Assembly (NCBI RefSeq): GCF_000835495.1
Contig: NW_015622541.1
Span: 1,922,001 to 1,986,000 of the forward strand
Length of the DNA stretch: 64,000 bases
Direction: 5' to 3'
Source of the DNA: Cladophialophora immunda
Lineage: Eukaryota; Ascomycota; Eurotiomycetes; Chaetothyriales; Herpotrichiellaceae
Shown here: piece after piece, positions 1-10,315 of the stretch
How the letters are laid out: each line of letters starts with the position of its first letter
Position numbering within the stretch: the first letter of the stretch is position 1
The notes under the pieces: model-generated
Seen by the model: only the letters and a program-made list of their open reading frames with translations
Databases searched by the model: none
Told to the model about the DNA's origin: nothing
Program-made: the position numbers and the translations under genes

Positions 1-3000
1 AAGGGCTGGTCTTACATTGGAAGAGAAGGATTTAGGGTCTACAGGAAAGTTGAAAACTGGGAAGTCAGGAAAAGAGACGGGTGACTAGGATCTGAGGATT
101 CTGACGCCACCACCGTACAGCAGGAGCACATTTCAAAGGATACAATTGAGGAAGGATAGGAATCAGGATGGATTAGAGCAATGGCGATTCTTGCTCTGCA
201 TATTGGACGGCGACTCTGCAGCCTCGATCTTGTCCTCTTGGTGAGGCTGGTCTCTACGATACAAATGAAGAAATAACAGCGCCACTCCACTGCTTGCACT
301 ACCAGTTTCGCCATCTCTCATCTGTTTTCCAGTTATTCTTTTTGCCCCCGTCTCTATCGCAGCCCTGATGGCTGACTTGAGTTCCTGACTCTTGACTCGA
401 CCTTCCTGGCCCAGGTCTCCCGCGGGGCTCTGAATTCCCACACAGCACTGGCGCTCACACTACGGTAACTAATGGATCCTAATGCTGTGAGAACTCAAGT
501 TCGCGAGAGACCTATGAGAGTGGCTGACTCCCGCAGGGCGTGGTCAGGCTGAAACCGGTTTCCCCTGTCAGCACTGTACACAACGTGGGATCCTTCGTGA
601 AAGGTCGGACGCAGATGAGCATTCCGAGCACGTTTTTCCCTCACTTCCCGTGTCAGACAGCGACCGATCAGCCCTTCCATGCAGGGCATCCGAATGGTCG
701 GCCTCAGGACGAACTACGAGCACTCCGCACAATGACAGCCCCGAATCGACGGCGGACGAGATTAGACAGGAAGAGATCGCCACTTTGCGCACAGTCATAG
801 GGCCAGCAACATAGATTTGCAGTGGATATTGAGTCAACCTTGTTCTTCCATGCTGCCATGGGCTCGACCACTACCCAACGGTATACCAAAGACATGGCAA
901 TAGGTACATACTCGGTACATGCTGAGACGCCGGCGCCGGCGCTGACACCCACGATCAAGATATGCCGCGCTCACGGCTCACTCGTTCTCCTTCTCCGATG
1001 TCCAAATGATCGCTGTTCTCCTAGCGAGTAGAAAGGGGTAGCCCTGGAAAGCAGGACGCCCTCAACGAGGCCATCAGCACCAAAAGACTTTGCGGTTCAA
1101 CATATGGCCGTCGACATTGTCCCTGCTTGGAAATTGCGCGGCATTCGGCCAGAGGGGGGGTTGAAGAATTGTGGGAGGAGCAGCTCTTCGTCACCTGATA
1201 TATCACCTTATGGACAAACAAACGGCTTCGAAGAGGCGGCATGCGCGAGGACCACAGTCCTCCTATATTGGATTCTGTTGCGCGAATGGAGATCTCAAGC
1301 GAGGTTGGGGACCGACGGCCCCTTTGAAAGGAGGCCCGCACAACTGCAACAGGAAAATGTGAAGTCCTCGATTTTTCACGCCATACCAGATTCCTTCTAC
1401 GAATACGTGTAAACCCCATCCTGCGCTCTCCCCCTGGCTTGAGCATCGTCCAAAGATCTACCGAGAAGAGAGGGAGCATCGACGAGAAGCACAAGATGCG
1501 AGTGTCTAGGCACACTCCTCATGTGGTCCTGCATGACAAAAGCCCCTAGGGAGGGGGAGGGGCCCCAAATGATGGAAGCGTTGAATCTTTCAGAAAGCCA
1601 TGGGCGGCGACTGGCCTGTCAGCGACCGCAAGAGACACACAGACACACCATGGGTTTTGTTTTTTTGTGATATGTTCGTCACTTCGGTTCCTCGAGGCGA
1701 GAGCGCTGGCTCGCTAGGCTGGTGCTTACCGAGACCTTAGCGCTGGCCATCGAGGATGTTCGGCACGACGCACATCCTCATGGATTAGACAGCCCGCGTA
1801 GCCGATCGCTGCTAGTTGACTTACTAGTACGCCATATATGCAATTATGATGCTTCATCGATGGAAGTTACCGAAACCGCAGAAGCAGCTCCTCCAAAGCC
1901 CGCGTCCACTGTCAGGCCATCAGCTTTCTCCATCTCCGGGTTAGTCCGCATCGCCCCCCCCCCCAATGGAGTGTGTCGTACTTTTGAGAGGGTGCCGTTC
2001 AGGAGAGGGGGAGAGGGCATGGAGGGTTAGTTACTTGTCTTCGCATACCTAGGGTATGTAGGTATCCCTCCTCTCCCCTAACTCCAGTCAATCTGATACC
2101 ATCGTTTCGGACTGGACGATCTACAGTTCTCTTTGTGGCAAATGCCCCTCCCGTCGACACTGAGCACAATTCAGAAGCGAAATTTCGAGATAGCGCCTGC
2201 GGGTATGATGATGGCCCCGCTGGCTGCTAATTTAATCCCCTTGGTTGTCCCTCAAATGGAGGCATAATATCGCCGACTCTGAAACAAGGCCCTGGCTTTG
2301 AGGAGCATCTTTCTCAAAGAAGAAATATCTGAATCCGTGCCAAGTGCTCACGACCTCATGGATGGATCCCCGGAACAATACCTCGATTATAAAGGACGGG
2401 GAGCACACTTGTCGTCAAACATAGCAAGGGAGATCGCTGCACATCACACAGCCCTTTACGGGGTGCATCCATCACACCACCCGATCCCACTGGAAGGAAT
2501 CAGGGCTTACATGGATCTCTCTGTCTCTCTCTCTTCTTTTGCCTACGTACCAACTACTACTATCAAGCCTCTCGGAGGTGAGATGTGATGATGACAAGGC
2601 TGCGCAAGGGCCCCCCTCCCTCAAGGCGTTTCAGCACCCAGGAGGCCCCAGAAAATGGTACGGAGCACCACCACGAATCCACGATCCCACTCGGCATCAG
2701 GAGCATTTTCGTTCCAGCTCCAACCAACCCTGAGGGAGATCCGATCCACTACCACTACTTCTTACGAGTTACTACAACGGCACTACCTTTGGTTTTTGGA
2801 CACTTGTTCCAAGCGAGATGACCCGTGCGCGTTTTGGCTACTTAGTTGTTGTTTTCGGCCGAAGAACCGAGAACGAAGAAGTGTCCCTTGCTCGCAAGCA
2901 CGGACCTCGTCCTCGTAGCATTGGAGCTGTACCCTAGAAGTCGTAGCAGTGGACACGTCGCTCGCCCACCCAGGCTTGTTGCGAAGCCCAGCTCAAGCAA

Positions 3001-4739
3001 ACTCGGATCTGGAGAGCAAGAGCTTCCGGGCCCGGGATGCGCACTGTGGCACCCCCATTCATTCCCCTGCGCCTTTTTGGTGTCGTCAAAAGAACGAGCC
3101 ACCCTTGACCTATTACCTAGATTCGGACTGTTCTGATGGGGTTTGCCTGGCTCGCTGCCCCCGGGGCCAAAGGACTGTTAACTCGTGGATAGCTATGTAC
3201 CTTGTACCTTACTGGGGGACAGGCCCTAGAACCTACCACTCATACTCATAGGTATTATGTCCGGCATATCCAAGTTCGAGTAGTGCTCGAAATCCCCCAA
3301 CATCGGTGGAGCTTTAAGGGGGGGAGGAGAGGAGACCGTTTGTGGTTCCCGGACGTTTTGCTCTCTTCAGCCACGAGCCCTTTTTACCTTTGGTCGATCG
3401 TTCACCACTGCTCCTACTGGTTGGCTTGCCCAACGGTCTTTGATAAGACTCCCCCTGGACTTTTGGTGGTGGGGGCGCCATGCAAAAGAACAAATCCCCC
3501 GACACTTGGAGCAGCGAACAAACCCGGCTCAGAACCAAGCGGGATGGGCACGGTCCCCCTATGTAAGTTCTAACTAGGTACTCGTACGAATTGGCAGGAG
3601 GTATGGTTATTGATACCCTTACCTAGTTCGACTAGCTATGCAACGCGAAGGGGACGCCCAACAGTCGCGCCAGCGAGGCGGCTTTGGTACGATATCAGGA
3701 AGGGATTACCGTCCCTATCTCGCAGCGCTATGATAGACGGGTTTTCCGCACCACCACCACCACCACCACCAGCAGCAGCCAGATCGGTGGCTTGGCTTCG
3801 GCCCTACGAGGGACTACTCGTAGTGACTGGGGACTGAGTATCTCTGAGACGGGGTGTTGGTCCATTGTTACCTATCTATTAGGACGAGTACTCCCTTTTC
3901 CTGGGTCCGTGCGCCACGGCAGTTGACACTCTCCCAGCGCCGTGGCCCGTGGACCGCAGACGGACCGATCCTCCCGCCAAGGCGTCAAGCGAGTACGAGC
4001 GATATAATAGGGACTTCAACCGTAACAAGCGGGTGCCGCGTATCCAGGCGCCCCCAGCGAAAAGAATCTCTTCGGTGTAACGGACATGCTACTGTAGGTA
4101 CAAGCATACGGAACGCCGGAGGGAGGCATCCAACGCATGGACACCCCTTGAAGAACCGGCCAATGCCCTCACGCCTGAGCTATATCCTTTCGGAATCCAG
4201 CGGCCGACCGTTGTGTCAGTCCGTCGAGGGACCAGTTCTAGTGTAAGAGGGGATAGGAAGCTCCGCTCAACGTCTGATGGCTCACTAGCAACGGGATCCA
4301 ACAGTCTTGAAGACATGCTCGAACATCAGAGATCCTTTCGTATCACCGTTTCGTCCGGTTTGGTTTCTCTCATGCTCGAGGGAGACGGTCCCGTTGATCT
4401 TCTCCCAGTGCTCTGTGAACGGTGGATGATGAGCGGTGGAGCGGGGCGGAGACGGACGAGGATGAGGAGGTAATCAGAGTGAAAGGAACGAGGTTCCCGT
4501 AGGCGCGTGGATGGATGGACTGATGGGTGGACGGATGTGACCGGACGGGGATAAGAGCAAAACGGTCCCCAGTTCGTGCCTGCGTACAAAGGTCTCTTGT
4601 GGACGTCGGCACCAACTCTTCTTTCTCTGTTTCAAGCTTACCCGTAAGGATCAGAGTGTGGCACAGACAAAGAAAAGGATCGGCAGGGATCTTCATGATC
4701 CGCGATCAGGATCTGGCATTACTCGTCCTGGCCCGCTCT
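1..4739. other. Intergenic, no gene found
   Basis: I read all six frames of this 4.7 kb block and found no run with family resemblance, coherent splice phases or a good start context. The longest open frames are under 170 codons, arginine/serine/proline rich, and look like chance frames. It holds an 11-base C run near 1954-1964, a short CAC/CAG trinucleotide tract near 3751-3780 and a GGATGGAT-like simple repeat near 4508-4540. It could include the far upstream region of a gene to the left, or a non-coding transcript; nothing in the bases proves either. Confidence 0.5.
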
Positions 4740-7175
4740 TCATGAGGGACGCGAGGCCATCAGGCCCCTTGTCATTCCTCTCTCATCCTCGCTCTCTTCT
4801 TCGGTTTCTCCCTCCTCCGACTCTTCCTCGTCCGTCTCTTCGCTTTCCGTCTCCTCCTCGCTCTCCTCTTCCTCTTCTTCCTCGCTCTCGGCTAGCCAAT
4901 CGTCCAGAGTTCTGGGCTTCGCATTGGCCTTGGTTGTTCCTGCCGCAACAACCTTTTCCAACCCTCGCTCCTTGACGGCTTCATCTAACCTCCGACTTGC
5001 GGCGACAGAGCTTGTTGTCCGTCCGCCAATGGGCACATATTCGTCTTTCTCGCCACCGTCGGCGGCGTCTCTTAGTTTGGGATCGGGCTCAAGGCCCTCG
5101 CTCACCCAGTCAGGTAGTTGCTCGTAGCCTGGAAGTCCTAGGATGCCCGCCACGTCCGTGCCCAGGACAAGGGTGGTACTGCCTAGCATCAGACCTTTTC
5201 GACTTTCCGAGGGAGAGGGAGAGTGGGGAACTGGCTTGGGTGCAAGAAGGAGCAGAGCTGCCAGTTGGGTGGATGCAGGGTTGGCGAGCAGAGCTTTGAA
5301 AAGCCGTGCGCGGTCACGCAGGTCGTACGACGTGTCGTAGCGCGCCAGGAGCTGGACGTAGTTCCATAGCTTTGAGATAGGATGGTTCAAGTCGGCTGAG
5401 ACGTGCAGTTCCTCTGAAAGATTGCCTTGAGATTCTGCAGCATCAGTCGTCTCGCCACGAGGGCCGGAAGACTCCCTCTGCAAAAACAGCAGGTAGACTT
5501 TTGCAGCCAGTAGCACAATCTGTTGTTTGGCAGATTCGCTCTCATCCGCAAACCCTTTCGCCAGTATGCGCAGAACGTCAGGCGCAATGTTGTTGTCGGG
5601 GTCGAGGCTCGCGAATTCACCCACTAGCCATATGATTGTAGCTCGAGCCTCGGGACTTGTGGTCTTATCCAGGTTCCTTGCTAAGCGCACCACAGTCTTC
5701 CGGTGGGAGGCAGGGTCCTGTTGGATTAAATGGCGCATCACGGTCAGCACTTCAGACACCAGAATATTGTCGAAGCTGGAGATTTGGTTCAGAAGAACCT
5801 GGAAGCATCGGTGGGCGTCCTTCGGATCATATTGTGCGCATCTTCCAATGGCACGGACCGATTCGCGCGTGAGCTCTACATCTGCCGAATGAGAAAAGTG
5901 CTCCAGCTCGCTAAGGATGATGGACTTAAGATGTAATGCTGCATGCGCGAAGATGAGAGTCTGAAGTTCGATCTTCAATCTCCATATCTGTGGAGAATCT
6001 TGAGCCCGGATCAGAAAATGTGAGGCGTAGGGGACAAATAGGTCTGGCGCAGACAAGGCAACCAGTACAATGTTGCACAGTGCCACTTCCTCCACTTCAG
6101 GAGGTCCGCGCATCAGTCCGATCAATGGGCCGACAGCTTCTCGAAGGTAGTCTGGGGTACCCAGGTACAAAAAACAACTGGTGACCGAGATGATAACAGC
6201 TGCGCTTCGGCTTTGTAGCAAAGGCCTGCAAGCTTTGAGAAATAATTCCAGGTCCGGGTCCAGCACTTCTATCACCTCGTCTGTGTCGACGATCTCCTCG
6301 GACTCATCCTCATAAAACCCCTTTTTGTTGACTCTGATGACTTTTTGCATCTTACGAGGGAAGCACCGTCGACTGTAGAACAGGAGCAGCTTCAAGGTGG
6401 CCAACTGACTCCATTCGTCCATGTCAACCAGTTTCTTGACGAGACTCCTGTAATGCTTGTGTACAAGGTCGATGCGATCGGGACACACTTCGAGGAATGC
6501 CTGGACTGCTGGACCGACAACGAAATACTGCTTGTCACCCAAAAGCGTGGAAATGTAGTCGAGCAATTGCGGGAGGGCATTCGGGTCGAGGTTGTAGCAT
6601 TTCGGGATGGCGAGAGCAGCAGCTTTTCGCACATGAGGGCTCATGTCACCTACGCCGCGTTTGATGGCCAGAGAAACGATCTGACTAATAACCGGCACTC
6701 GCATCCCAGACATAGTGCGCAGAGCCAGGGCTCGGACCTGTGGATTCTGGTCTGTGAGGGACTTCTGGATGGCGTTGACGGAAAGCAATGCCAGATCTGG
6801 ATCGGACTCGGCGTAATGCAGGAGATAGATGTACACGAGCTTCTTGACCTCGAGACTCGGGTTCGCAACGTTCTTGACAACTGACGAGAAGTATGGTAGA
6901 CATGGTTTGTTTTGGTACATCATCTGGACACGGTAAGCAGGCGGGCACTGGGTGAATTTCAGCAGGGAAAACCACACCGAGACCACTCTTTTCAACCCAT
7001 CAAGAATGTCGCGGTCACTTCTGCTGTCAAGAAGAGCCTTGAGCTTGGCAAATGGCATGTTATTCCGCGCAGATGAGCTTCCTCCTTTGATGGCTTTGGA
7101 TATGCTCTGGGCAGCCTCGACCGTCAGGTCTCGTGCTGGGGTTGGGTCAGCGTACTGCAACCACGAAGGATCCAT
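4740..7175 (-). CDS. apl6: AP-3 adaptor complex beta subunit
   Basis: This is the large beta subunit of the AP-3 adaptor, which sorts cargo from the Golgi or endosomes to the vacuole. The start chosen is the ATG at 7175-7173 in a CACCATGG context, giving MDPSWLQYADPTPARDL. The open frame runs further upstream but without family resemblance. One intron at 6924-6977 (54 bp, GTGTGG...GTCCAG) is removed: it falls inside the conserved block between VVS and MMYQNKPCLPYF, where related proteins have no insert. The spliced product is 793 residues. Residues from about 30 to 560 form the adaptin N-terminal helical-repeat trunk, including a near-invariant block SLAIKRGVGDMSPHVRKAA. The last 60 residues are a long Glu/Ser tract, as expected of the beta-3 hinge. 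The intron is in frame and lacks stops, so it can be mistaken for coding sequence. It is divergent from the gene at 7616. Confidence 0.93.
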   Translation of the reverse strand: MDPSWLQYADPTPARDLTVEAAQSISKAIKGGSSSARNNMPFAKLKALLDSRSDRDILDGLKRVVSVWFSLLKFTQCPPAYRVQMMYQNKPCLPYFSSVVKNVANPSLEVKKLVYIYLLHYAESDPDLALLSVNAIQKSLTDQNPQVRALALRTMSGMRVPVISQIVSLAIKRGVGDMSPHVRKAAALAIPKCYNLDPNALPQLLDYISTLLGDKQYFVVGPAVQAFLEVCPDRIDLVHKHYRSLVKKLVDMDEWSQLATLKLLLFYSRRCFPRKMQKVIRVNKKGFYEDESEEIVDTDEVIEVLDPDLELFLKACRPLLQSRSAAVIISVTSCFLYLGTPDYLREAVGPLIGLMRGPPEVEEVALCNIVLVALSAPDLFVPYASHFLIRAQDSPQIWRLKIELQTLIFAHAALHLKSIILSELEHFSHSADVELTRESVRAIGRCAQYDPKDAHRCFQVLLNQISSFDNILVSEVLTVMRHLIQQDPASHRKTVVRLARNLDKTTSPEARATIIWLVGEFASLDPDNNIAPDVLRILAKGFADESESAKQQIVLLAAKVYLLFLQRESSGPRGETTDAAESQGNLSEELHVSADLNHPISKLWNYVQLLARYDTSYDLRDRARLFKALLANPASTQLAALLLLAPKPVPHSPSPSESRKGLMLGSTTLVLGTDVAGILGLPGYEQLPDWVSEGLEPDPKLRDAADGGEKDEYVPIGGRTTSSVAASRRLDEAVKERGLEKVVAAGTTKANAKPRTLDDWLAESEEEEEEESEEETESEETDEEESEEGETEEESEDERGMTRGLMASRPS

Positions 7176-7615
7176 GGTGACTGACCTGGGTCCATAAAGG
7201 ACGAGACGCGAGAGATGGATTCCATCTTCGCAGATTTCTAGTAGTCGCGTGTCACCGAAACATGGTTGTGTAACCCAAAGGTCCCAGTCCAAGGTGTAGG
7301 TAGAATGATGTGATTTCGGGCAGACGTCAAGGACACGCCGCCGGCAACAAGACGTGCCAAGCCTGATAATTCCGCAGGGCCCCTCCGCTCGAACTGCCAA
7401 GCCGCAGCCTTGACTGAACTCGGAGCGCGCCATCATCTCGTTCCTCACCGCGGGGTTGGATCTGCAGGACACCCTGTACTCTTCTATATGACTATCGCAG
7501 GAGCACTCATAGGATTATCACGACCCATGTGAAAACGTCAAGTCGAAGATTTTTTGCGCTCGCGAGAGACAATGGCCAATGGAACGAAGCACAGCTCTCC
7601 CCCCACCACTCCTCC
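7176..7615. promoter_or_regulatory. Divergent promoter region, AP-3 beta / 7616 gene
   Basis: About 440 bases separate the start codons of two divergently transcribed genes, so both promoters must lie here or inside the genes. I see no clear TATA box. The right end contains a short upstream open frame (7572-7619) whose stop overlaps the start codon of the rightward gene. Confidence 0.5.
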
Positions 7616-7619
7616 ATGA
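7572..7619 (+). promoter_or_regulatory. Upstream open reading frame overlapping main start
   Basis: An ATG at 7572 in the context caATGGcc opens a 15-codon frame, starting MANGTKHSS, that ends at TGA 7617-7619. That TGA overlaps the ATG of the downstream gene (7616-7618) as ATGA. The geometry is typical of translational coupling by termination and reinitiation, but whether the mRNA begins upstream of 7572 is not known from sequence. The alternative is that transcription starts between the two ATGs and this frame is never translated. Confidence 0.45.
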
Positions 7620-8365
7620 ACTCCATCATCGTCAAGTACAACTACGAACTCGAGCTGCTCGAAGACGTCCTGCAAGAGCCAAGCCATGTACCGACAGAAT
7701 TGGTAATATGCTCGCCGAGGGGAGATTTCCTCGGCCAGCTGGTTGGCCAGCTTGACCAGTTACGTGATCGATCCGGAGTGCAGACACCACCTCTTCAGGA
7801 AGAGCCGGATACTCACTCAGAGGAGCGCTTATCCGATCCCAGAAGCATTCTGCTCTCGCGGACTCTACATGTCTTGAGCGCAAGCCAACTCGTCAATCTG
7901 GTCTTCTGTCCTACCATTCCTGTTCTCCGAGGCTATCTCTCCGGCTACGTCTCGCGCACAGTAGCCCCTTCAACCCAGTCTATGGGCCCCATCATAATCC
8001 TAAATCTGCTGGCGATGCACCACGGAACTTCTGAATTTACCCTGCAAGGCCTCTCCCAGACACTTGCCGCCGCAGTTTCTGCCGGTCACCGAACGAATCG
8101 CGCGCTGAAGCTCGTGGAATGCAAGGACATCAATGACCCTTTGAATCCAGATCGAGGTCCGCGCCTTTGGCAAGCTGAAGTCCAACTGCTTAGTGCAGCG
8201 GTCAAGATAGGAGAGCCAGGGCAAAGCTGGGGACGTCGCACCATATCGGCCATGAGGATTGCATCAAGATGGTTCAGAGTGGAGGAACAGCCTGAACGGC
8301 ACCGACAAGAGAATAATCCGGACGTTCTTGCAAGGAAGAGCCCCGAGGAGGAAATGCTTATTTGA
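7616..8365 (+). CDS. Fungal orphan protein with RecA-like features
   Basis: This single-exon gene encodes 249 residues from the ATG at 7616; the open frame extends to 7529 but without an in-frame ATG. I do not recognise a named family. What is visible: alternating hydrophobic strands (ELVICSPRGDFLG; GPIIILNLLAMHHG), a middle segment SASQLVNLVFCPTIPVLRGYL, and an end resembling the C-terminal half of Rad51 paralogs (a Trp-x-x-Glu-Val pair, then GQSWGRRTISAMRIASRWF). No Walker A or Walker B motif is present. The pattern would fit a non-ATPase RecA-fold protein such as a Shu-complex subunit (Psy3/Csm2 type), but this is inference from pattern, not homology. It converges with nuf2: the two stops lie about 130 bases apart. 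Confidence 0.6.
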   Translation: MNSIIVKYNYELELLEDVLQEPSHVPTELVICSPRGDFLGQLVGQLDQLRDRSGVQTPPLQEEPDTHSEERLSDPRSILLSRTLHVLSASQLVNLVFCPTIPVLRGYLSGYVSRTVAPSTQSMGPIIILNLLAMHHGTSEFTLQGLSQTLAAAVSAGHRTNRALKLVECKDINDPLNPDRGPRLWQAEVQLLSAAVKIGEPGQSWGRRTISAMRIASRWFRVEEQPERHRQENNPDVLARKSPEEEMLI

Positions 8366-8495
8366 AGAACAAAGGGGGAAAATCCTTGCCTATTTGGCGC
8401 ATACAATCCAAAAAGCTAATGGCCAGCCAACACAACCGGGTATCTTCAGCAGAGAGCGACAATTTCTTCATAACGTCGTGACAAACTGCAACGGA

Positions 8496-9976
8496 TTACA
8501 TGCTTTGCTCCATTTCCGTAATATACAACTTGATGTGGGACTCGAGTTTGAGATACTCCTCGTGCGCTGAGTGTACCTCCTGTTCGATGTTGTCCTTGAG
8601 ATCAGCCATCTAAATATTCGTTAGCAAGATCAGTCGTCGGAATTTGGCTCTTCAGCAACTCTCACCTTCTTCTCGGTCTGCTCGATCCTGACTTTCCTTC
8701 TCTCCATCTCCCGACCCTTCTCGGCCCTCTCATCTCGGAGCTGCTTCTGAATCTCTCTCAGCTCGTCCATTTTGGCCTTGTTGGTTTCATCTCGATCTTT
8801 ATGCTTGCGACGTAACTCCTCGATGCGTTCCTCCCACTTCTTCAGCTGTCGCTGGAGCAGCTTCTCATTCTGTTCCACTTCGCGCACGTTGTTTCCGCGC
8901 TCTGCGAGAGCATCGCGATTCTTTGCCGCTCGTGCGTCTTCCTCTTCCTCTTTCTGAAGCTCCACTGCAATCTCCTCCAGGACTTTGACACACGCCTGTA
9001 CATCATTCTGAACAACAGTGAAACTGTCACCTGATGTCTGGAGGGCGCGGCATCTCCGCTCTAACGCATCGATCTGGGCCTTCTCGCGTACAAGGTTGTC
9101 CGATAGCTCCGTCAAAGTGGTCTGCAGAGCAGCTGGGCTTTGCAAAACGTACGGTCTCAACTTCTCGCTCTCTTGTCGGGCTCGCACTAATCTTTCGGTC
9201 TTCTCCTCCAACATCGACTGGGAACGCGATTTCTCGGCTTTGGCGCGCTCTAGTTGCTCCGCCACTCTTTCCTGGCCCTTTCGGAGCTCCAACAACCGTG
9301 CCTTCAATTCGTCGTTCCGTCGCATCTTCTCCTTAACCGCGACTTCCATTGCCTTTCTATTGCGCTTCATCTCTTCCAGTCTCTGCTCCATATCCTGATT
9401 CCCTGCATACAAGGTCTCGATTCTGGCCTTTGTGGTTTCTGCCTTGTTGAAATTCTCATCTATCACACTGGTATGTGTCTCCCGGAAGCGAATGAAGTTG
9501 ATGGTGTATGAGAGGATCTTGACCAGTCGATCATGGGTCGGACGAACCAGATCGTTGAATGAGAAATCATGAATTCCGCACTGCTCAAGCATGGTTCGCA
9601 GTTGCACGAAGAATCCCATGAGCAGCCTCGTTTCCACAGGTACTAGTTCAGGGAACTCGGAGCAAACGTCTTCGGCGGCAGCGCGCAGGGCGGGATCGAG
9701 GGTGTCTCTCGTAGCGTTCATCACCAGTTCGCCAAGGTGCTCGAACACCATTTGAATGACTTGCGGATTAGGTCTCAATATGTCCGAGGGCTGGAATGGG
9801 ATGCCCATTTCGCTGATACATGACGCGATCTCCTTCTCGGACTGTAGAGGTCGTCAGCATGTGCTTGGGGGAAACGGTCGCAGACAACAAACCAGTCGCA
9901 TAAAATCAGCGGGATCTTCTTCCTTCTTCTTGACTCGTTGCTGTTGCTGCAGCGAAGTACGGTATTGGGAATTCAT
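8496..9976 (-). CDS. nuf2: Kinetochore protein Nuf2 (Ndc80 complex)
   Basis: Nuf2 pairs with Ndc80 to bind spindle microtubules at kinetochores. I resolve three exons: 9893-9976, 8666-9841 and 8496-8609, with introns of 51 bp (9842-9892) and 56 bp (8610-8665, with a CTAAC branch point). All junctions are phase 0 and give a 457-residue product, close to the yeast and fission yeast lengths of about 440-450. The first exon gives [20 protein letters not shown]; the second holds the calponin-homology-like head ([19 protein letters not shown]) followed by about 270 residues of heptad-rich coiled coil. The last exon adds [13 protein letters not shown], the expected Nuf2 C-terminus. An unspliced reading stops early at 8630 with a spurious tail. 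It is divergent from the eIF2B alpha gene and convergent with the gene at 7616. Confidence 0.95.
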
Positions 9977-10315
9977 TTTGACTGTGAAAGGCGTGTCTTT
10001 GCTGCCTCAAATTACAACAATTATTGAAAAGGGACGCATCGAAACGGCGATTGAGCCTCAGTTGGGGGATGAGTTTGCTTTGTTGACATATCCAAAATAG
10101 GAATAGGCGTGGGGGCTAGGTCCCCCACGCCAAGATACCCAGACAAGGCTTTGACAGAGCCTTGCTGATTTAAACTGTCACGACAGTTCATACAAAATTC
10201 CACGAATCAGTCCGCCAGCACCAACATCCAGTCAATATCCGAAAGTATTTTTGCATGAAGCTGGTTGTATAAACATACCACAACTGCTCACTGTCGACAA
10301 CTAGTGTGTCCTGCC
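9977..10315. promoter_or_regulatory. Divergent promoter region, nuf2 / gcn3
   Basis: This 339-base gap lies between two divergent start codons. It contains an imperfect inverted repeat near 10109-10131 (GTGGGGGCTAG / CCCCCACG). I see no other recognisable element. Confidence 0.4.

Noticed and set aside
1021..1515. 164-codon minus frame in the left block
   Set aside because: Arg/Ser-rich and without family resemblance or good start context.
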